Shown here: positions 6,763 to 15,691 of the stretch, in pieces
Position numbering within the stretch: the first letter of the stretch is position 1
Layout of the letters: each line of letters opens with the position of its first letter
Source: Chordicoccus furentiruminis
Lineage (GTDB): Bacteria > Bacillota > Clostridia > Lachnospirales > Lachnospiraceae
DNA: 64,000 nucleotides
Assembly (NCBI RefSeq): GCF_019355395.1
Contig: NZ_CP048829.1
Coordinates: 3,079,001-3,143,000, forward strand
Direction: 5' to 3'
The notes under the pieces: model-generated
The model's database searches: none
What the model was told of the DNA's origin: nothing
Seen by the model: only the letters and a program-made list of their open reading frames with translations
Made by a program: the position numbers and the translations under genes

Positions 6763-8214
6763 TTACTGCAGGACGATCTCAGCGTTCCCAGTAAAAGCAG
6801 CTGTCAAAGCTTCATAAGCGCTGATACCGTGCTTCCTGCCTGTGCTAATGTATGACATGATGTCCAGATAATCCTGCGCCCCACTTTCTGTACGGAAACA
6901 TCCGGACACCTTGGTTTTTGTTTTGACATTGCGGACATCGCGCTCCGCCTGGTTGTTATCAAAGGGAACATCGAAGTCCCTGATAAAAAGGCAGACTGAT
7001 GCCTTGAGTGCCATAAGGCGTTCGATGAGCGACCGCTCTTTCCCTTTTTTCTTCCGCCCTTTCTTTTTCTTTAGCGGATCTGGGGAAAGAGGACATTCCT
7101 CATTTGCCATCATCATAAGCCTGTCATACTCTGTGTCAAACTTATGAAGGTGATAGTAGCTGAGTTCCGTTTTGCCTTTGACCACCGCTTTATCACGGGC
7201 CTTTTTCATGGAACGGAGGAGGGTCTTGAACCCCGGCGCCCACATGTGTCCCGGACTATACTGTTCAACACCGGTCAGTTCGCGCAGCAGATGTCCATTG
7301 CAAACTGCGTGTGTGATATCGTCATACTTCCAGTATGGAGACCAGCAGTCATGTACAGCAATACCGCCAAACTTGGTGAGCACACCATTCCCCTCCATGC
7401 CGATCTGGCCACGTTTGGTGCTGATCGTCTGATAGGTCAGATCCGAAGTGGATGAATTATGCACCCAGATGGTTTTTCCATTCACGTCGGTGCCGGTCTC
7501 ATCAAAGTTGGCGACCTTCGACCCGATCAGCATGGACTTTATAGTCTCAAGTGTACCGCCCACTTTTTGGGCGCACTTCGACACCATGGAGGTGATCGTC
7601 CCGGTGGACAGGCTGATCCCGAGAAGGCTTCCCAGCAGGACATGGATCCGCATTGTGCTGACTGCTCCATAGGTGCTCAGCAATCCGGCAAGTACGGAAA
7701 CGGAATCGCCATACTGTACATATGCCCGGATTCCCTCAGGGAATTCCCCGGCCAGGGCTTCCCCCGTACATGGACATGATGCCACCTGGATGGACTGGTG
7801 CTCTGTCACCCTGGTTGTGATGACTGCATTGACTTCATAACGCTTCTCACCGCAGGTAAATACTTTGCCGCTCATGACGCACTCGTTCAGCCGCGGGCAG
7901 GAAAGGCACTTTTTCGGCAAATGTTTGCTGTATTCATCCGGTTCATGCGGGATCGACATATGGGAGCCCGGATGCCCCTTCTGTCCGCCCTGCTTCTTGC
8001 CGGATTTCTGCCGCTGACTTTGAGGCTTTGGTTTATTGAAACCATCACTGGAAGGTGGCTTGGAACTGTTCTGGGAGTTCTGATTCAGCTGGCGCTGGAG
8101 CTCTCGGATAGTTTCCTCTAATTCCTTGATGGTTTCCGTCAGTGATTGCACAAGTGCGGTGAGATCCGCATTCTGTTTTGCCATTGTTTCGATAATAAGA
8201 TCTTTGTCATCCAT
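6763..8214 (-). CDS. tnpC: IS66-family transposase TnpC
   Basis: 483 residues. The N-terminal coiled coil (residues about 5-50, KELEETIRELQRQLNQNSQN) leads to the family hallmark NSSKPPSSDG, then a zinc-finger-like CLSCPRLNECV, then the DDE domain. Catalytic acidic residues are seen in NFDETGTDVNG, AVHDCWSPYW and the NNQAERD segment near the C-terminus. The start has AAAGGAG upstream. The start codon overlaps the end of the preceding 126-codon gene by eight bases, suggesting coupled translation. The stop lies one base inside the left terminal repeat. No frameshift was seen. Confidence 0.96.
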   Translation of the reverse strand: MDDKDLIIETMAKQNADLTALVQSLTETIKELEETIRELQRQLNQNSQNSSKPPSSDGFNKPKPQSQRQKSGKKQGGQKGHPGSHMSIPHEPDEYSKHLPKKCLSCPRLNECVMSGKVFTCGEKRYEVNAVITTRVTEHQSIQVASCPCTGEALAGEFPEGIRAYVQYGDSVSVLAGLLSTYGAVSTMRIHVLLGSLLGISLSTGTITSMVSKCAQKVGGTLETIKSMLIGSKVANFDETGTDVNGKTIWVHNSSTSDLTYQTISTKRGQIGMEGNGVLTKFGGIAVHDCWSPYWKYDDITHAVCNGHLLRELTGVEQYSPGHMWAPGFKTLLRSMKKARDKAVVKGKTELSYYHLHKFDTEYDRLMMMANEECPLSPDPLKKKKGRKKKGKERSLIERLMALKASVCLFIRDFDVPFDNNQAERDVRNVKTKTKVSGCFRTESGAQDYLDIMSYISTGRKHGISAYEALTAAFTGNAEIVLQ

Positions 8215-8587
8215 TGACCCGCTCCTTTCCGGAAGCGGTATCCATCAGGATATCACAAGCCTTTTTCATCGAACAGCGGCAGAAACGGGTTTCGCCTTCT
8301 GCGGCGGTAAGCTGACTACGAAGCTCTGCAATAAGGGCATCCTTCTGCGCTATTGTTGCCAGAGCCTGCTCATACAATGCCCTATAGTCTGTATCACTAT
8401 GGGTCAGGGAAGCAGCATCTGCCTTTGTCCGCTTTCCCGTCGGGACAATATCGCCTGTGGCAGGATCGATGCGGCCAATCAGCTTGCGGTGGGAACGGGG
8501 CTGCTTCAGCTCCTTATCCCAATAGGAAACAGACTCATAGACATATGTTATATTGCGAGCTTTATTATGAACCTTTACGATTGCCAT
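8207..8587 (-). CDS. small IS66-associated protein of unknown function
   Basis: 126 residues, the first gene of the IS66-type element on its coding strand. It begins MAIVKVHNKARNITYVYES, has a basic middle (RSHRKLIGRIDPATGD), and then a predicted coiled coil (residues about 70-100, YEQALATIAQKDALIAELRS). AAGGAG lies upstream. It is unlike TnpA or TnpB of classical IS66. Its place in front of tnpC with an 8-base overlap suggests a transposition accessory role, but the function is unknown. Confidence 0.75.
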   Translation of the reverse strand: MAIVKVHNKARNITYVYESVSYWDKELKQPRSHRKLIGRIDPATGDIVPTGKRTKADAASLTHSDTDYRALYEQALATIAQKDALIAELRSQLTAAEGETRFCRCSMKKACDILMDTASGKERVNG

Positions 8588-8708
8588 GAATCTGTCTCCT
8601 TAATAGTGTTACTTTTATTATATTGTATCACTATTAAGGAAAAATATCAAATGTTACGTGTCACTATTATGTAAAACTATGTCAGTGCAGGGGGTTCTGA
8701 ACAGTTAC

Positions 8709-8716
8709 AATACACC
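8709..8716. repeat. 8-bp target site duplication, right copy
   Basis: AATACACC, identical to 6734-6741, directly after the right terminal repeat of the IS66-type element. Confidence 0.97.
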
Positions 8717-9812
8717 ATTGATGGCCAAACACTGATAAAACCTGAGCAAACGACGCGTTTCCTCGGCATTGATGAGTTCAAGCTGCACGACGGACACCGC
8801 TATGCCACTCACATCATCGACATGCTTACCGGGCATATCCTCTGGATCTCGCACGGCAAGAAAAAGCAGGTCGTGTATGACTTCATCAAGCATATCGGTC
8901 TGGAATGGATGGACAATGTCGAGGCGGTTGCCTGTGACATGAACTCCGATTTCCAGGAAGCCTTCGAGGAAAAGTGCCCTCATATCCAGCCGGTCTTTGA
9001 CTACTTCCACATCGTTAAGAACTTCAACGATAAGGTGGTCAGCGAGATCCGGAAGGACGAACAGCGCAGGCTTTACGATGAGGGCAACTTCGAAGGCGCA
9101 CGCCAGCTGAAACGGTCAAAGTATATCCTCACGTCCTCAAGAAAGACCCTTCGGAAGAAGGACCAGGAGGCACGTGATGGCAAGGTTATCTCCAAGGGCA
9201 GCGAGATGTTCTGCAAGGAAGAGTACAGGCGCAAGGAGGGGTATGAAGCCCGCTACGATGACCTGCTCAAAGAGAACAAGCTCCTGTTCACCTGTGATCT
9301 CATCAAAGAAACTCTGACTCTGGCTTACAGCCGTGTGGACGAAACTTTGATGATGAAGGACATTGAAAAAGTCATGGACCTCTGCGAAGAGACTGGGAAT
9401 GTCCATCTCATGTGGTTCCACAGACTACTGTCCAAACACTTCGAAGGCATTATTGCCCATGCAACTTACGACATGTCCTCTGGCAAAATCGAGGGCATCA
9501 ACAACAAGATTAAGACGCTTCGGCGTCAGGGATATGGATACCCGGATGATGACTACTTCTTCCTCAAGCTCTTTGACTTAAGCCGGGCTGAGGTGGTCCG
9601 GAACCCCAAATCCCATAGGAAAAGTGATTGAGGCATAAAATAGCAAAAATCAAGCGCCGGCGATGCATCGGATCAAATGATTCCGGTTGCATCCAGGTCT
9701 TTGTATGCGCTAAGATAGAGCGACGTGGTGCCTTCCGCATCACGCCGTTTCAGACTGTCCGATGGGAATCGGATGGAAATGCAACCGACAACCCGTTCAC
9801 TTGAGGAAATAC

Positions 9813-11399
9813 ATGGCTAACGTTAATCGATTCAGACGGGGGCTGCGGATGTTTTTTCTCGCGCTGCTGGCCGTCACGGCTTCGCTGCTGCTTCTGTCCG
9901 TCTGCTTCATCGCGGTGTGGAGCGCCACATCGAGACCTTCGGTGACGCTCGACCAGAGTGAGGTCACCGTGAAAGCCGGCGAGACATTCAGCAAAGATCA
10001 GGTCGGCTACACAATCCTGCACGCGAGGACCGGAGATCTCACGATCGATGATTCCCGGGTTGACCTGAAACGGGCCGGTGATTACACGGTCCGATATCAG
10101 CTCCGCAAATCGGCGCTCGAGAAGCTGGTTGAGCACTTTTCTCCGAATCCGTCCGTTGAGGCGGATCTCACGGTTCATGTGGTCGATACGGACGCGCCGT
10201 CCATCACACTGAAGAAGGACACTGTCGTGGTCGGCGTCGGTTCCACGCTGAAGGTGGAGGATCTCGTGAAGTCCGCGTCGGATTCGACGGAGGTTACGAC
10301 AACCTTCGAAGACGGGAAGACCGAGATGAAGTTTGACGCACCGGGCACCGAGAACGTGAAGGTGCTGGCGACCGATACGGGCGGAAACCAGACGTCCTCC
10401 ATGGTGACGGTTATCGTCAAAGACGCGGATCTTGCTGCACCGGTGATTCTTGGTGCGGAGTATACGGTCGTGAGGACAGGAGATGCTTTCGATGTGATGA
10501 GCGGCGTCTCCGTCACCGACAACAGCGACGACGCTCCGCAGCTTGCGGTTGAGCCGCAGAGCGTAGATACCTCACAGCCGGGGGACACGACGCTCACCTA
10601 TACGGCGACGGATGCGCTCGGCAATACCTCGACCGTGCAGCGTGTGGTGACGGTTTCAAGCGATGTGGCGCAGTATCAGGGGAAGAATTTCGCGATCCTC
10701 TGGGATGCGTCCGGTGTGACGAACCAGCCGTATCTGGTCGCGGTCAACCGGCAGCAGAACGTGGTGACGGTCTATCAGCAGGATTCGGACGGGCGTTACA
10801 CGGTTCCGGTTCAGGTTTTTCTCTGCAGCACGGGAACGGATACGCCGGTGGGGAGGTTCACCACGGAGGAGCGCTACCGATGGCAGACGCTTTATGACGA
10901 TTCCTTCGGCCAGTACGCGACGCGGATCAACGGACATATCCTCTTTCATTCGGTGCCTTACTTCACTGAGAACCCGGCTGATCTGGAGTCCGAGGAGTTC
11001 AACAAGCTGGGGACGACCGCCAGTCTCGGCTGCGTCCGTCTCTGCGTCGCGGACGCGAAGTGGATCTATGACAACTGTCCGGACGGATTCCCCTGCGTGA
11101 TTTATGACGACGCCAATTCGCCGGGACCGATGGGAAGACCGGAAGGAATTCAGATCGATCTCAGTGATACGTCGAAGAAGGGCTGGGATCCGACGGATCC
11201 GGATCCCTCCAACCCGTATCTGACGGCGGCCGCGACTTCGGAGAACGCCGGTGCCGGAAGCGAATCAAAGACCTCCGGAGGAGAAGACGCGGACGGCTCC
11301 GCCGGGACAGACGGCGGATCTGACTCATCCGGCAGGACGCAGGACGGGCAGGCGGCCCTGACGGCGGCTGACGTGAGCCGGATTCTGAACGAAGATTGA
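9813..11399 (+). CDS. L,D-transpeptidase (YkuD) with three Ig-like domains
   Basis: 528 residues, membrane-anchored and outside the cell. A transmembrane anchor (residues 11-37) is followed by three beta-rich Ig-like/DUF5011-type repeats (about 40-123, 127-203, 208-284), each with 'DTDAPSI' or 'VTDNSDD'-like phrases, then the YkuD catalytic domain (about 300-430). The active site is visible as INGHILFHS and TTASLGCVRLC (His375, His379, Cys407). It likely forms 3-3 peptide bridges or attaches proteins to peptidoglycan. The C-terminal 60 residues are Ser/Gly/Asp rich and disordered-looking. The start at 9813 has TTGAGG upstream and begins just before the anchor; an in-frame ATG 51 bases earlier lacks a ribosome site. 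Two further envelope genes follow on the same strand. Confidence 0.88.
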   Translation: MANVNRFRRGLRMFFLALLAVTASLLLLSVCFIAVWSATSRPSVTLDQSEVTVKAGETFSKDQVGYTILHARTGDLTIDDSRVDLKRAGDYTVRYQLRKSALEKLVEHFSPNPSVEADLTVHVVDTDAPSITLKKDTVVVGVGSTLKVEDLVKSASDSTEVTTTFEDGKTEMKFDAPGTENVKVLATDTGGNQTSSMVTVIVKDADLAAPVILGAEYTVVRTGDAFDVMSGVSVTDNSDDAPQLAVEPQSVDTSQPGDTTLTYTATDALGNTSTVQRVVTVSSDVAQYQGKNFAILWDASGVTNQPYLVAVNRQQNVVTVYQQDSDGRYTVPVQVFLCSTGTDTPVGRFTTEERYRWQTLYDDSFGQYATRINGHILFHSVPYFTENPADLESEEFNKLGTTASLGCVRLCVADAKWIYDNCPDGFPCVIYDDANSPGPMGRPEGIQIDLSDTSKKGWDPTDPDPSNPYLTAAATSENAGAGSESKTSGGEDADGSAGTDGGSDSSGRTQDGQAALTAADVSRILNED

Positions 11400-11475
11400 G
11401 GAAGACAACGTCGGCGTTTCCCTTCGGGGAGGGGCAGAGCGGCGGAGCAAGGGTGAACCGGAAGGAGGACAGGAG

Positions 11476-12333
11476 ATGAAGAAGGGTCTGGTGCTGGAGG
11501 GAGGTGCCATGCGCGGATTGTTCACGGCCGGGGTGATGGACGTTTTCATGGAGAACGGCATTGAATTCGACGGTGCGGTCGGCGTCTCGGCCGGCGCGGC
11601 GTTCGGCTGCAATTACAAGTCGAGACAGCCGGGGCGGGTGATCCGCTACAATCGCCGTATGGCGCATGACCGGCGGTTCGCCGGGCTCGGGAGCTTCCTG
11701 CGTACCGGCAATCTCTACGCAGCGGAATTTGACTATCATATCCTGCCGACTGAAATCGATATCATGGATTTTGAGACATACCGCACGAACCCGATGGAAT
11801 TCTGGTATGTCTGCACGGATGTGCGGACCGGACGCCCGGTATACCACCGGTCGGAGGAGCTGACATACGAGGATCTGGAATGGATGCGCGCCTCCGCGTC
11901 GATGCCTGTCGCTTCGAAGATCGTCAGGATCGGCGGCTATGAGCTGCTGGACGGCGGCATTTCCGATTCGATTCCGCTCCGCTTCTTCGAGTCGGTCGGC
12001 TACGACCGGAACGTTGTGGTCCTCACCCAGCCGAAGAACTATGTGAAGCAGCCGAACCGGCTGATGCCGCTGATCCGAGTCGCGCTGCGGCAATATCCGG
12101 CCACCGTCAGGGCGCTGGCAAACCGTCATCTGCGATACAGGAAGCAGGTGCGTCAGGTCTGGGACGATGTGGCGGCGGGCAGGGCGCTTGTGATTCAGCC
12201 TGACGCGCCGCTTGAGATTCACAGCGTGGAACACGACGAGTCAGTGATGCAGCGTGCCTATGAAGAAGGGCGGAAAGCAGCCGAAGGGCAGCTGGAAGCG
12301 GTAAGGGAGTTCCTGGGAGATGAGAAAGCATAA
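11476..12333 (+). CDS. patatin-like phospholipase
   Basis: 285 residues of the patatin/RssA-YjjU type, serine hydrolases acting on lipid esters. The oxyanion hole GGAMRG (9-14), nucleophile motif GVSAG (Ser38) and the dyad Asp in LLDGGISDS (Asp159) are all present, so it should be active. No signal peptide or membrane segment is seen, so it is cytosolic or peripheral. AGGAGG lies in place before the ATG. Its 3' end overlaps the next gene by 14 bases. Lying between two L,D-transpeptidases, it may belong to an envelope maintenance unit. The substrate is unknown. Confidence 0.88.
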   Translation: MKKGLVLEGGAMRGLFTAGVMDVFMENGIEFDGAVGVSAGAAFGCNYKSRQPGRVIRYNRRMAHDRRFAGLGSFLRTGNLYAAEFDYHILPTEIDIMDFETYRTNPMEFWYVCTDVRTGRPVYHRSEELTYEDLEWMRASASMPVASKIVRIGGYELLDGGISDSIPLRFFESVGYDRNVVVLTQPKNYVKQPNRLMPLIRVALRQYPATVRALANRHLRYRKQVRQVWDDVAAGRALVIQPDAPLEIHSVEHDESVMQRAYEEGRKAAEGQLEAVREFLGDEKA

Positions 12334-13924
12334 AGCAGAAGCGGAACAGAGCGGAAACGCGGTGCCTTTGAAAAAAGGCCGGGCGGGAGCATCCGGCGGA
12401 AAGCGAAAGAAAACCGGCGCGGCCCGTGCTGCCAGGATTATGCTTCTGATCTGCGTCGCGGCCCTTTTAGCCGGCTACGGCGCCGGCTGGATCCTTCTGA
12501 GAGGCCGTTTTCTTCCGATGACGACGGTCAACGGGGTGGATTACAGCCGTCTGGACGCCTCCGAAGCGCAGAAGAAGTTTGAGAAAACCTACGCGGGACG
12601 GACGCTTACGATTCTGGAAAAGGAAGGCGGGGAGGAAAGCCTTGATCTGGACGCCATCGGATTCGAACTGACCTCCAATATGACGTTTCAGCAGCTGATC
12701 GATGATCAGGATTACTGGCTCTGGCCGCTGTCGTTCATTCGAAATACCATCATCGAAACGGAATCCGGCGTCCGGTACGACGAAGAAAAGCTGGATGCTG
12801 CGGTGAAGGCGCTCGACTGTATTTCCGGAAGCGGTGTCCGGGATCCGAAGGACGCCTATCTCGACAGGAACGCGACGGACGGTTATTTCATTCATCCGGA
12901 GGATGACGGTACAAGGCTGGATGAGGCGAAGACGCTTGAGGCCGTCAGGGAAGCGCTTGAGAAGGGTGCGGATACGCTTGATCTGGAGAAGACGGGCTGT
13001 TACCTCACGGCGTCTGTCCGTTCGGACGATCCGTCGCTTGCCGCGGCGATTTCGGCGATCAAGCCGATGGAGAGCGTCGTCCTGAAGCTGTACATGGAGG
13101 GCGGCGTCTATGTGACGCTGGACAAGAGCGAGTTCGTTGACTGGATTCAGTATAACGGCTCATCGGTCAACATCAGCTCAGACGCCGTGATCGCCTACAC
13201 GAAAAAGCTGGCGGATGCATACGACACCTTCGGTAAGGAGCGTCAGTTCAAAACGTATGAGGGCGATACCCTCACGGTCGGCGGCAGCTCCTATGATGAT
13301 TTCGGGTATCAGATGAACCAGGAAACCAGCGCCGCCGCGATCCGGGACGCGCTGATGTCAGGCACCTCCCAGACTGTGGCGCTTGACTGGAATTCCTACG
13401 GCCGGGAACGGGATGATCTCGGAGGGGACTTTGGCAATACCTATGTGGAGATCAGTCTCGACCAGCAGCATATGTGGTACTACGTGGACGGTGAGCTTTT
13501 TGTCGACACGGATATCGTCTCCGGTCTCGCGACAGAGACCCGGGCGACGCCGCCGGGCGTGTTCTGTATTCTGGATAAGCTGAAGGACCACACGATGAAG
13601 GGAAGCTACGGTTCGTCGTTCGCGAACTATGTGATGCCTGTTGCCTACAATGGTATATGCATCCATGACAGCTCCTGGAGGGACGACTACGGCGGCGATA
13701 TCTGGCTGACGGACGGCAGCCACGGCTGCATCAATACGCCGTATGACGCGGTGAAGAGGATTTTCGAGAACATCGATACCGGGACGCCGGTGATCATCTA
13801 TGACCGTGACAATACGGTGCCTGTGATTCATAACGAGACCTACACCGGAGGCGAGACGGACGAGGACAATACGGACGAGGATAACAGCGCGAATCTGGAG
13901 GCGAGCCTTCAGACGGACGAATAA
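12320..13924 (+). CDS. L,D-transpeptidase (YkuD) with PG_binding_4-type domains
   Basis: 534 residues. A basic cytosolic tail (1-38), a transmembrane anchor (about 39-60), a long region with two repeats resembling the peptidoglycan-binding domain found before YkuD in Clostridia (about 65-365, starting TTVNGVDYSRLDASEAQKKF), then YkuD (about 370-495). Active-site motifs: GICIHDSSW (His449) and DGSHGCINTP (His468, Cys470). An acidic tail of Asp, Glu and Asn repeats ends the protein. It overlaps the patatin gene by 14 bases, pointing to coupled translation. Both L,D-transpeptidases in this cluster carry all catalytic residues, so the pair may work on different wall substrates. Confidence 0.9.
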   Translation: MRKHKAEAEQSGNAVPLKKGRAGASGGKRKKTGAARAARIMLLICVAALLAGYGAGWILLRGRFLPMTTVNGVDYSRLDASEAQKKFEKTYAGRTLTILEKEGGEESLDLDAIGFELTSNMTFQQLIDDQDYWLWPLSFIRNTIIETESGVRYDEEKLDAAVKALDCISGSGVRDPKDAYLDRNATDGYFIHPEDDGTRLDEAKTLEAVREALEKGADTLDLEKTGCYLTASVRSDDPSLAAAISAIKPMESVVLKLYMEGGVYVTLDKSEFVDWIQYNGSSVNISSDAVIAYTKKLADAYDTFGKERQFKTYEGDTLTVGGSSYDDFGYQMNQETSAAAIRDALMSGTSQTVALDWNSYGRERDDLGGDFGNTYVEISLDQQHMWYYVDGELFVDTDIVSGLATETRATPPGVFCILDKLKDHTMKGSYGSSFANYVMPVAYNGICIHDSSWRDDYGGDIWLTDGSHGCINTPYDAVKRIFENIDTGTPVIIYDRDNTVPVIHNETYTGGETDEDNTDEDNSANLEASLQTDE

Positions 13925-13945
13925 CGGTCTGCTCCGTGTCTCTGT

Positions 13946-15691
13946 TCAGACCAGCTCCTCGGTTCTGCCGCCCATTGTCTCGTAGAGACGGTGCGAGATT
14001 GAGATGACCGTACGGCCCTCGGACGCTGCCCTCAGCGCGCCGAGGACCGTTTTTTCAGTTCCGGCGTCCAGACTGGCTGTGACTTCGTCAAGAAGGAGAA
14101 GGCGCGGATTGAGCACCACGGCGCGCGCGATGCCAAGCAGCTGTTCCTGACCGCGGGAGAGACGGCTCTCGCTGAACGGAAGATCGAGGGGGATGTCCGG
14201 GAGCCCGACGAGGGAAAGCGCGCGCTGCGCATCATCGGTGCTGACGGCCGGGTCGCCCAGCGTGATCTGATCGAGAACGGTCCCCGGTACCGGCCGGAAC
14301 GTCTGTTCAACATATCCGAAGAGACGGCGGCGGAGAGAAGGGCTGATCCGGGATGGGTCTTCCCCGAAGACCCGGACCGTTCCCCGATCCGGCCGGAGGA
14401 GTCCCAGAATCAGCCGGAACAGCGTGCTTTTTCCGATGCCGGTCCGTCCGGTCAGAACAACGGTCTCCCCGGTTCGGACGATGAGCGAGTATTCCGAGAA
14501 GATCGTATGATCTTCGTCGTAGCCGAAGCAGAGGCGGTCGATTCGAACCGCGTCGTCCTCTTCCGGGATTTCATTTCCGCGGCGTTTCGGGTACGATTCC
14601 CGTCCGGCTTCCGCTTCCTCCGTATCCGTTCCGGAACTGGAAGAAGCGCTCACAGCCTCCTTCTCCGTCTCAGTCGGACTTGCGGATCCGTTCGGCTGCA
14701 TGTCGGGAAGGGCCAGAAACTCTCTGATTCTCGTGAGGCCGGCGGAAGCGGACTGGATATTCTGGATTTCCATGCCGATGCTCTCAAGCGGACCGAATAC
14801 CTTTCCTACATAGGCGATCAGGGTGACGGAGGTTCCGACGGTGACGCCAAAGAAGGAGCGGAAGGCGTCGCCCTGACCGGAGGCGGCCATCATCACGGCG
14901 ATGATGACAGAGCTCACCGTGAGAACGATGGGCGAGTAGACCGCGTCGAAGAAATTGGCCCGCTCCATCGCCTGAAAGCTGTCGTCCACCGCATCATCGT
15001 AGACGTTCTCCATATACTTCTCCGCGTGAAAAACATGAATCATCCGGATATTCCGAATGGTCTCCGGTATCTGCGCGCTGGCGCGTCCGATGGCGCGCCG
15101 GTTCTCGATCTGCGCGCGAAGTGTCCGGATCTGGAAGAGGCGTGTCATCACAAAGAGAATGACGGCTGCGGCTGTCATCAGGAGACCGAGGCCGCGGCTC
15201 TTTGTGAAGATCACGGCCATCACACTGATCACGCCGGCCAGATCCGAGCACATGCTGATGACGCCGGAAGAGAAGAGGTCCTCCACGGTGTCCACGTCAT
15301 TGACGAAAAGAGAGGTCACCTCGCCGCTTTCGTGCGATGTAAAGTAGCGGGAGGGAAGGCGGAGCATCTTTTCCGACATGCGGCTTCGGAGCGCATGGGT
15401 CATCTTCTGACCGAATACCGTGATCAGCGCTTCGCGGACGGAGGTCATCAATCCGCCGGCTGCAAGCAGAGCGAAGTAGAGGAAGGCGTACCGGACGGGG
15501 ACGTTCCGTGAGCGTGTCAGGCGGTCGATGACGGATCCCAGCACAAGAGGCGGGAGAAGATTGAGGATGATGGCGCCCGCGACCGATGCGGCAAGTCCGG
15601 CCGAAATCTTCCGGTTCGAACGGATCGTGGCGAACATGATTCTCCGGATCGGCCCGCCGCTTCCGGTCTGCCCGTTATTCTGTCTTTTCAT
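13946..15691 (-). CDS. ABC transporter, fused membrane and ATPase domains (subunit 2)
   Basis: 581 residues, ABCB-type exporter half. Six membrane segments lie between about 28 and 310, then an unusual acidic Ser/Glu-rich linker (335-385), then the ATPase. Walker A GRTGIGKST (415-423), signature LSRGQ (511-515, a variant of LSGGQ), Walker B LLLLDEV (531-537) and the H-loop SHR are present. Its start lies inside the 3' end of the next upstream gene (17-base overlap), so the two should form a heterodimer. The changed signature fits exporters in which one ATP site is degenerate. The substrate is unknown: drugs, lipids and peptides are all possible. Confidence 0.85.
   Translation of the reverse strand: MKRQNNGQTGSGGPIRRIMFATIRSNRKISAGLAASVAGAIILNLLPPLVLGSVIDRLTRSRNVPVRYAFLYFALLAAGGLMTSVREALITVFGQKMTHALRSRMSEKMLRLPSRYFTSHESGEVTSLFVNDVDTVEDLFSSGVISMCSDLAGVISVMAVIFTKSRGLGLLMTAAAVILFVMTRLFQIRTLRAQIENRRAIGRASAQIPETIRNIRMIHVFHAEKYMENVYDDAVDDSFQAMERANFFDAVYSPIVLTVSSVIIAVMMAASGQGDAFRSFFGVTVGTSVTLIAYVGKVFGPLESIGMEIQNIQSASAGLTRIREFLALPDMQPNGSASPTETEKEAVSASSSSGTDTEEAEAGRESYPKRRGNEIPEEDDAVRIDRLCFGYDEDHTIFSEYSLIVRTGETVVLTGRTGIGKSTLFRLILGLLRPDRGTVRVFGEDPSRISPSLRRRLFGYVEQTFRPVPGTVLDQITLGDPAVSTDDAQRALSLVGLPDIPLDLPFSESRLSRGQEQLLGIARAVVLNPRLLLLDEVTASLDAGTEKTVLGALRAASEGRTVISISHRLYETMGGRTEELV

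Larger units (their letters stand above)
6742..8708. mobile_element. IS66-family insertion sequence, complete, 1967 bp
   Basis: It is bounded by a perfect 21-bp terminal inverted repeat (6742-6762 and 8688-8708, outer end GTAACTGTTCAGAACCCC) and by the 8-bp repeat AATACACC. It holds two genes on the minus strand: a 126-codon frame and the TnpC transposase. The TnpA and TnpB genes of classical IS66 are absent. This resembles the shorter ISBst12-like branch of the family. Perfect repeats and an intact transposase imply a young, potentially active copy. Confidence 0.96.
6241..9631 (+). pseudogene. ISL3-family transposase, interrupted by an IS66-type element
   Basis: The 5' part (6241-6741, 167 codons) and the 3' part (8717-9631, 304 codons plus stop) belong to one gene. 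Removing 6742-8708 and one copy of the 8-bp target repeat joins them in frame (RLQDKYT then IDGQTLIKPEQ) to give a 471-residue protein. The 5' part has the ISL3 zinc-finger (CPKCGKKMHVHG and CPHCGA) and an HTH (LKQVSEITGLGKNTVKAI). The 3' part has the DDE domain: FLGIDEFKLHDGHRYATHIID, VACDMNSDF, and a C-terminal Glu region SSGKIEGINNKIKTLRRQGYGY. The start has GAAGGGAG upstream. Terminal inverted repeats of the ISL3 element were not resolved. An imperfect octamer match, CATAAAAC (about 6151) and CATAAAAT (about 9634), could be its target repeat, but this is weak. Confidence 0.9.

Noticed and set aside
6120-9660. Exact terminal repeats of the ISL3 element
   Set aside because: Only a weak octamer match (CATAAAAC/CATAAAAT) and a short TTCCTxT similarity were seen; not enough to set the ends.
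13926-13952. GGTCTG/CAGACC hairpin between the second L,D-transpeptidase and the ABC gene
   Set aside because: Six-bp stem, 15-base loop, no T run, and it overlaps a stop codon. Too weak to call a terminator.
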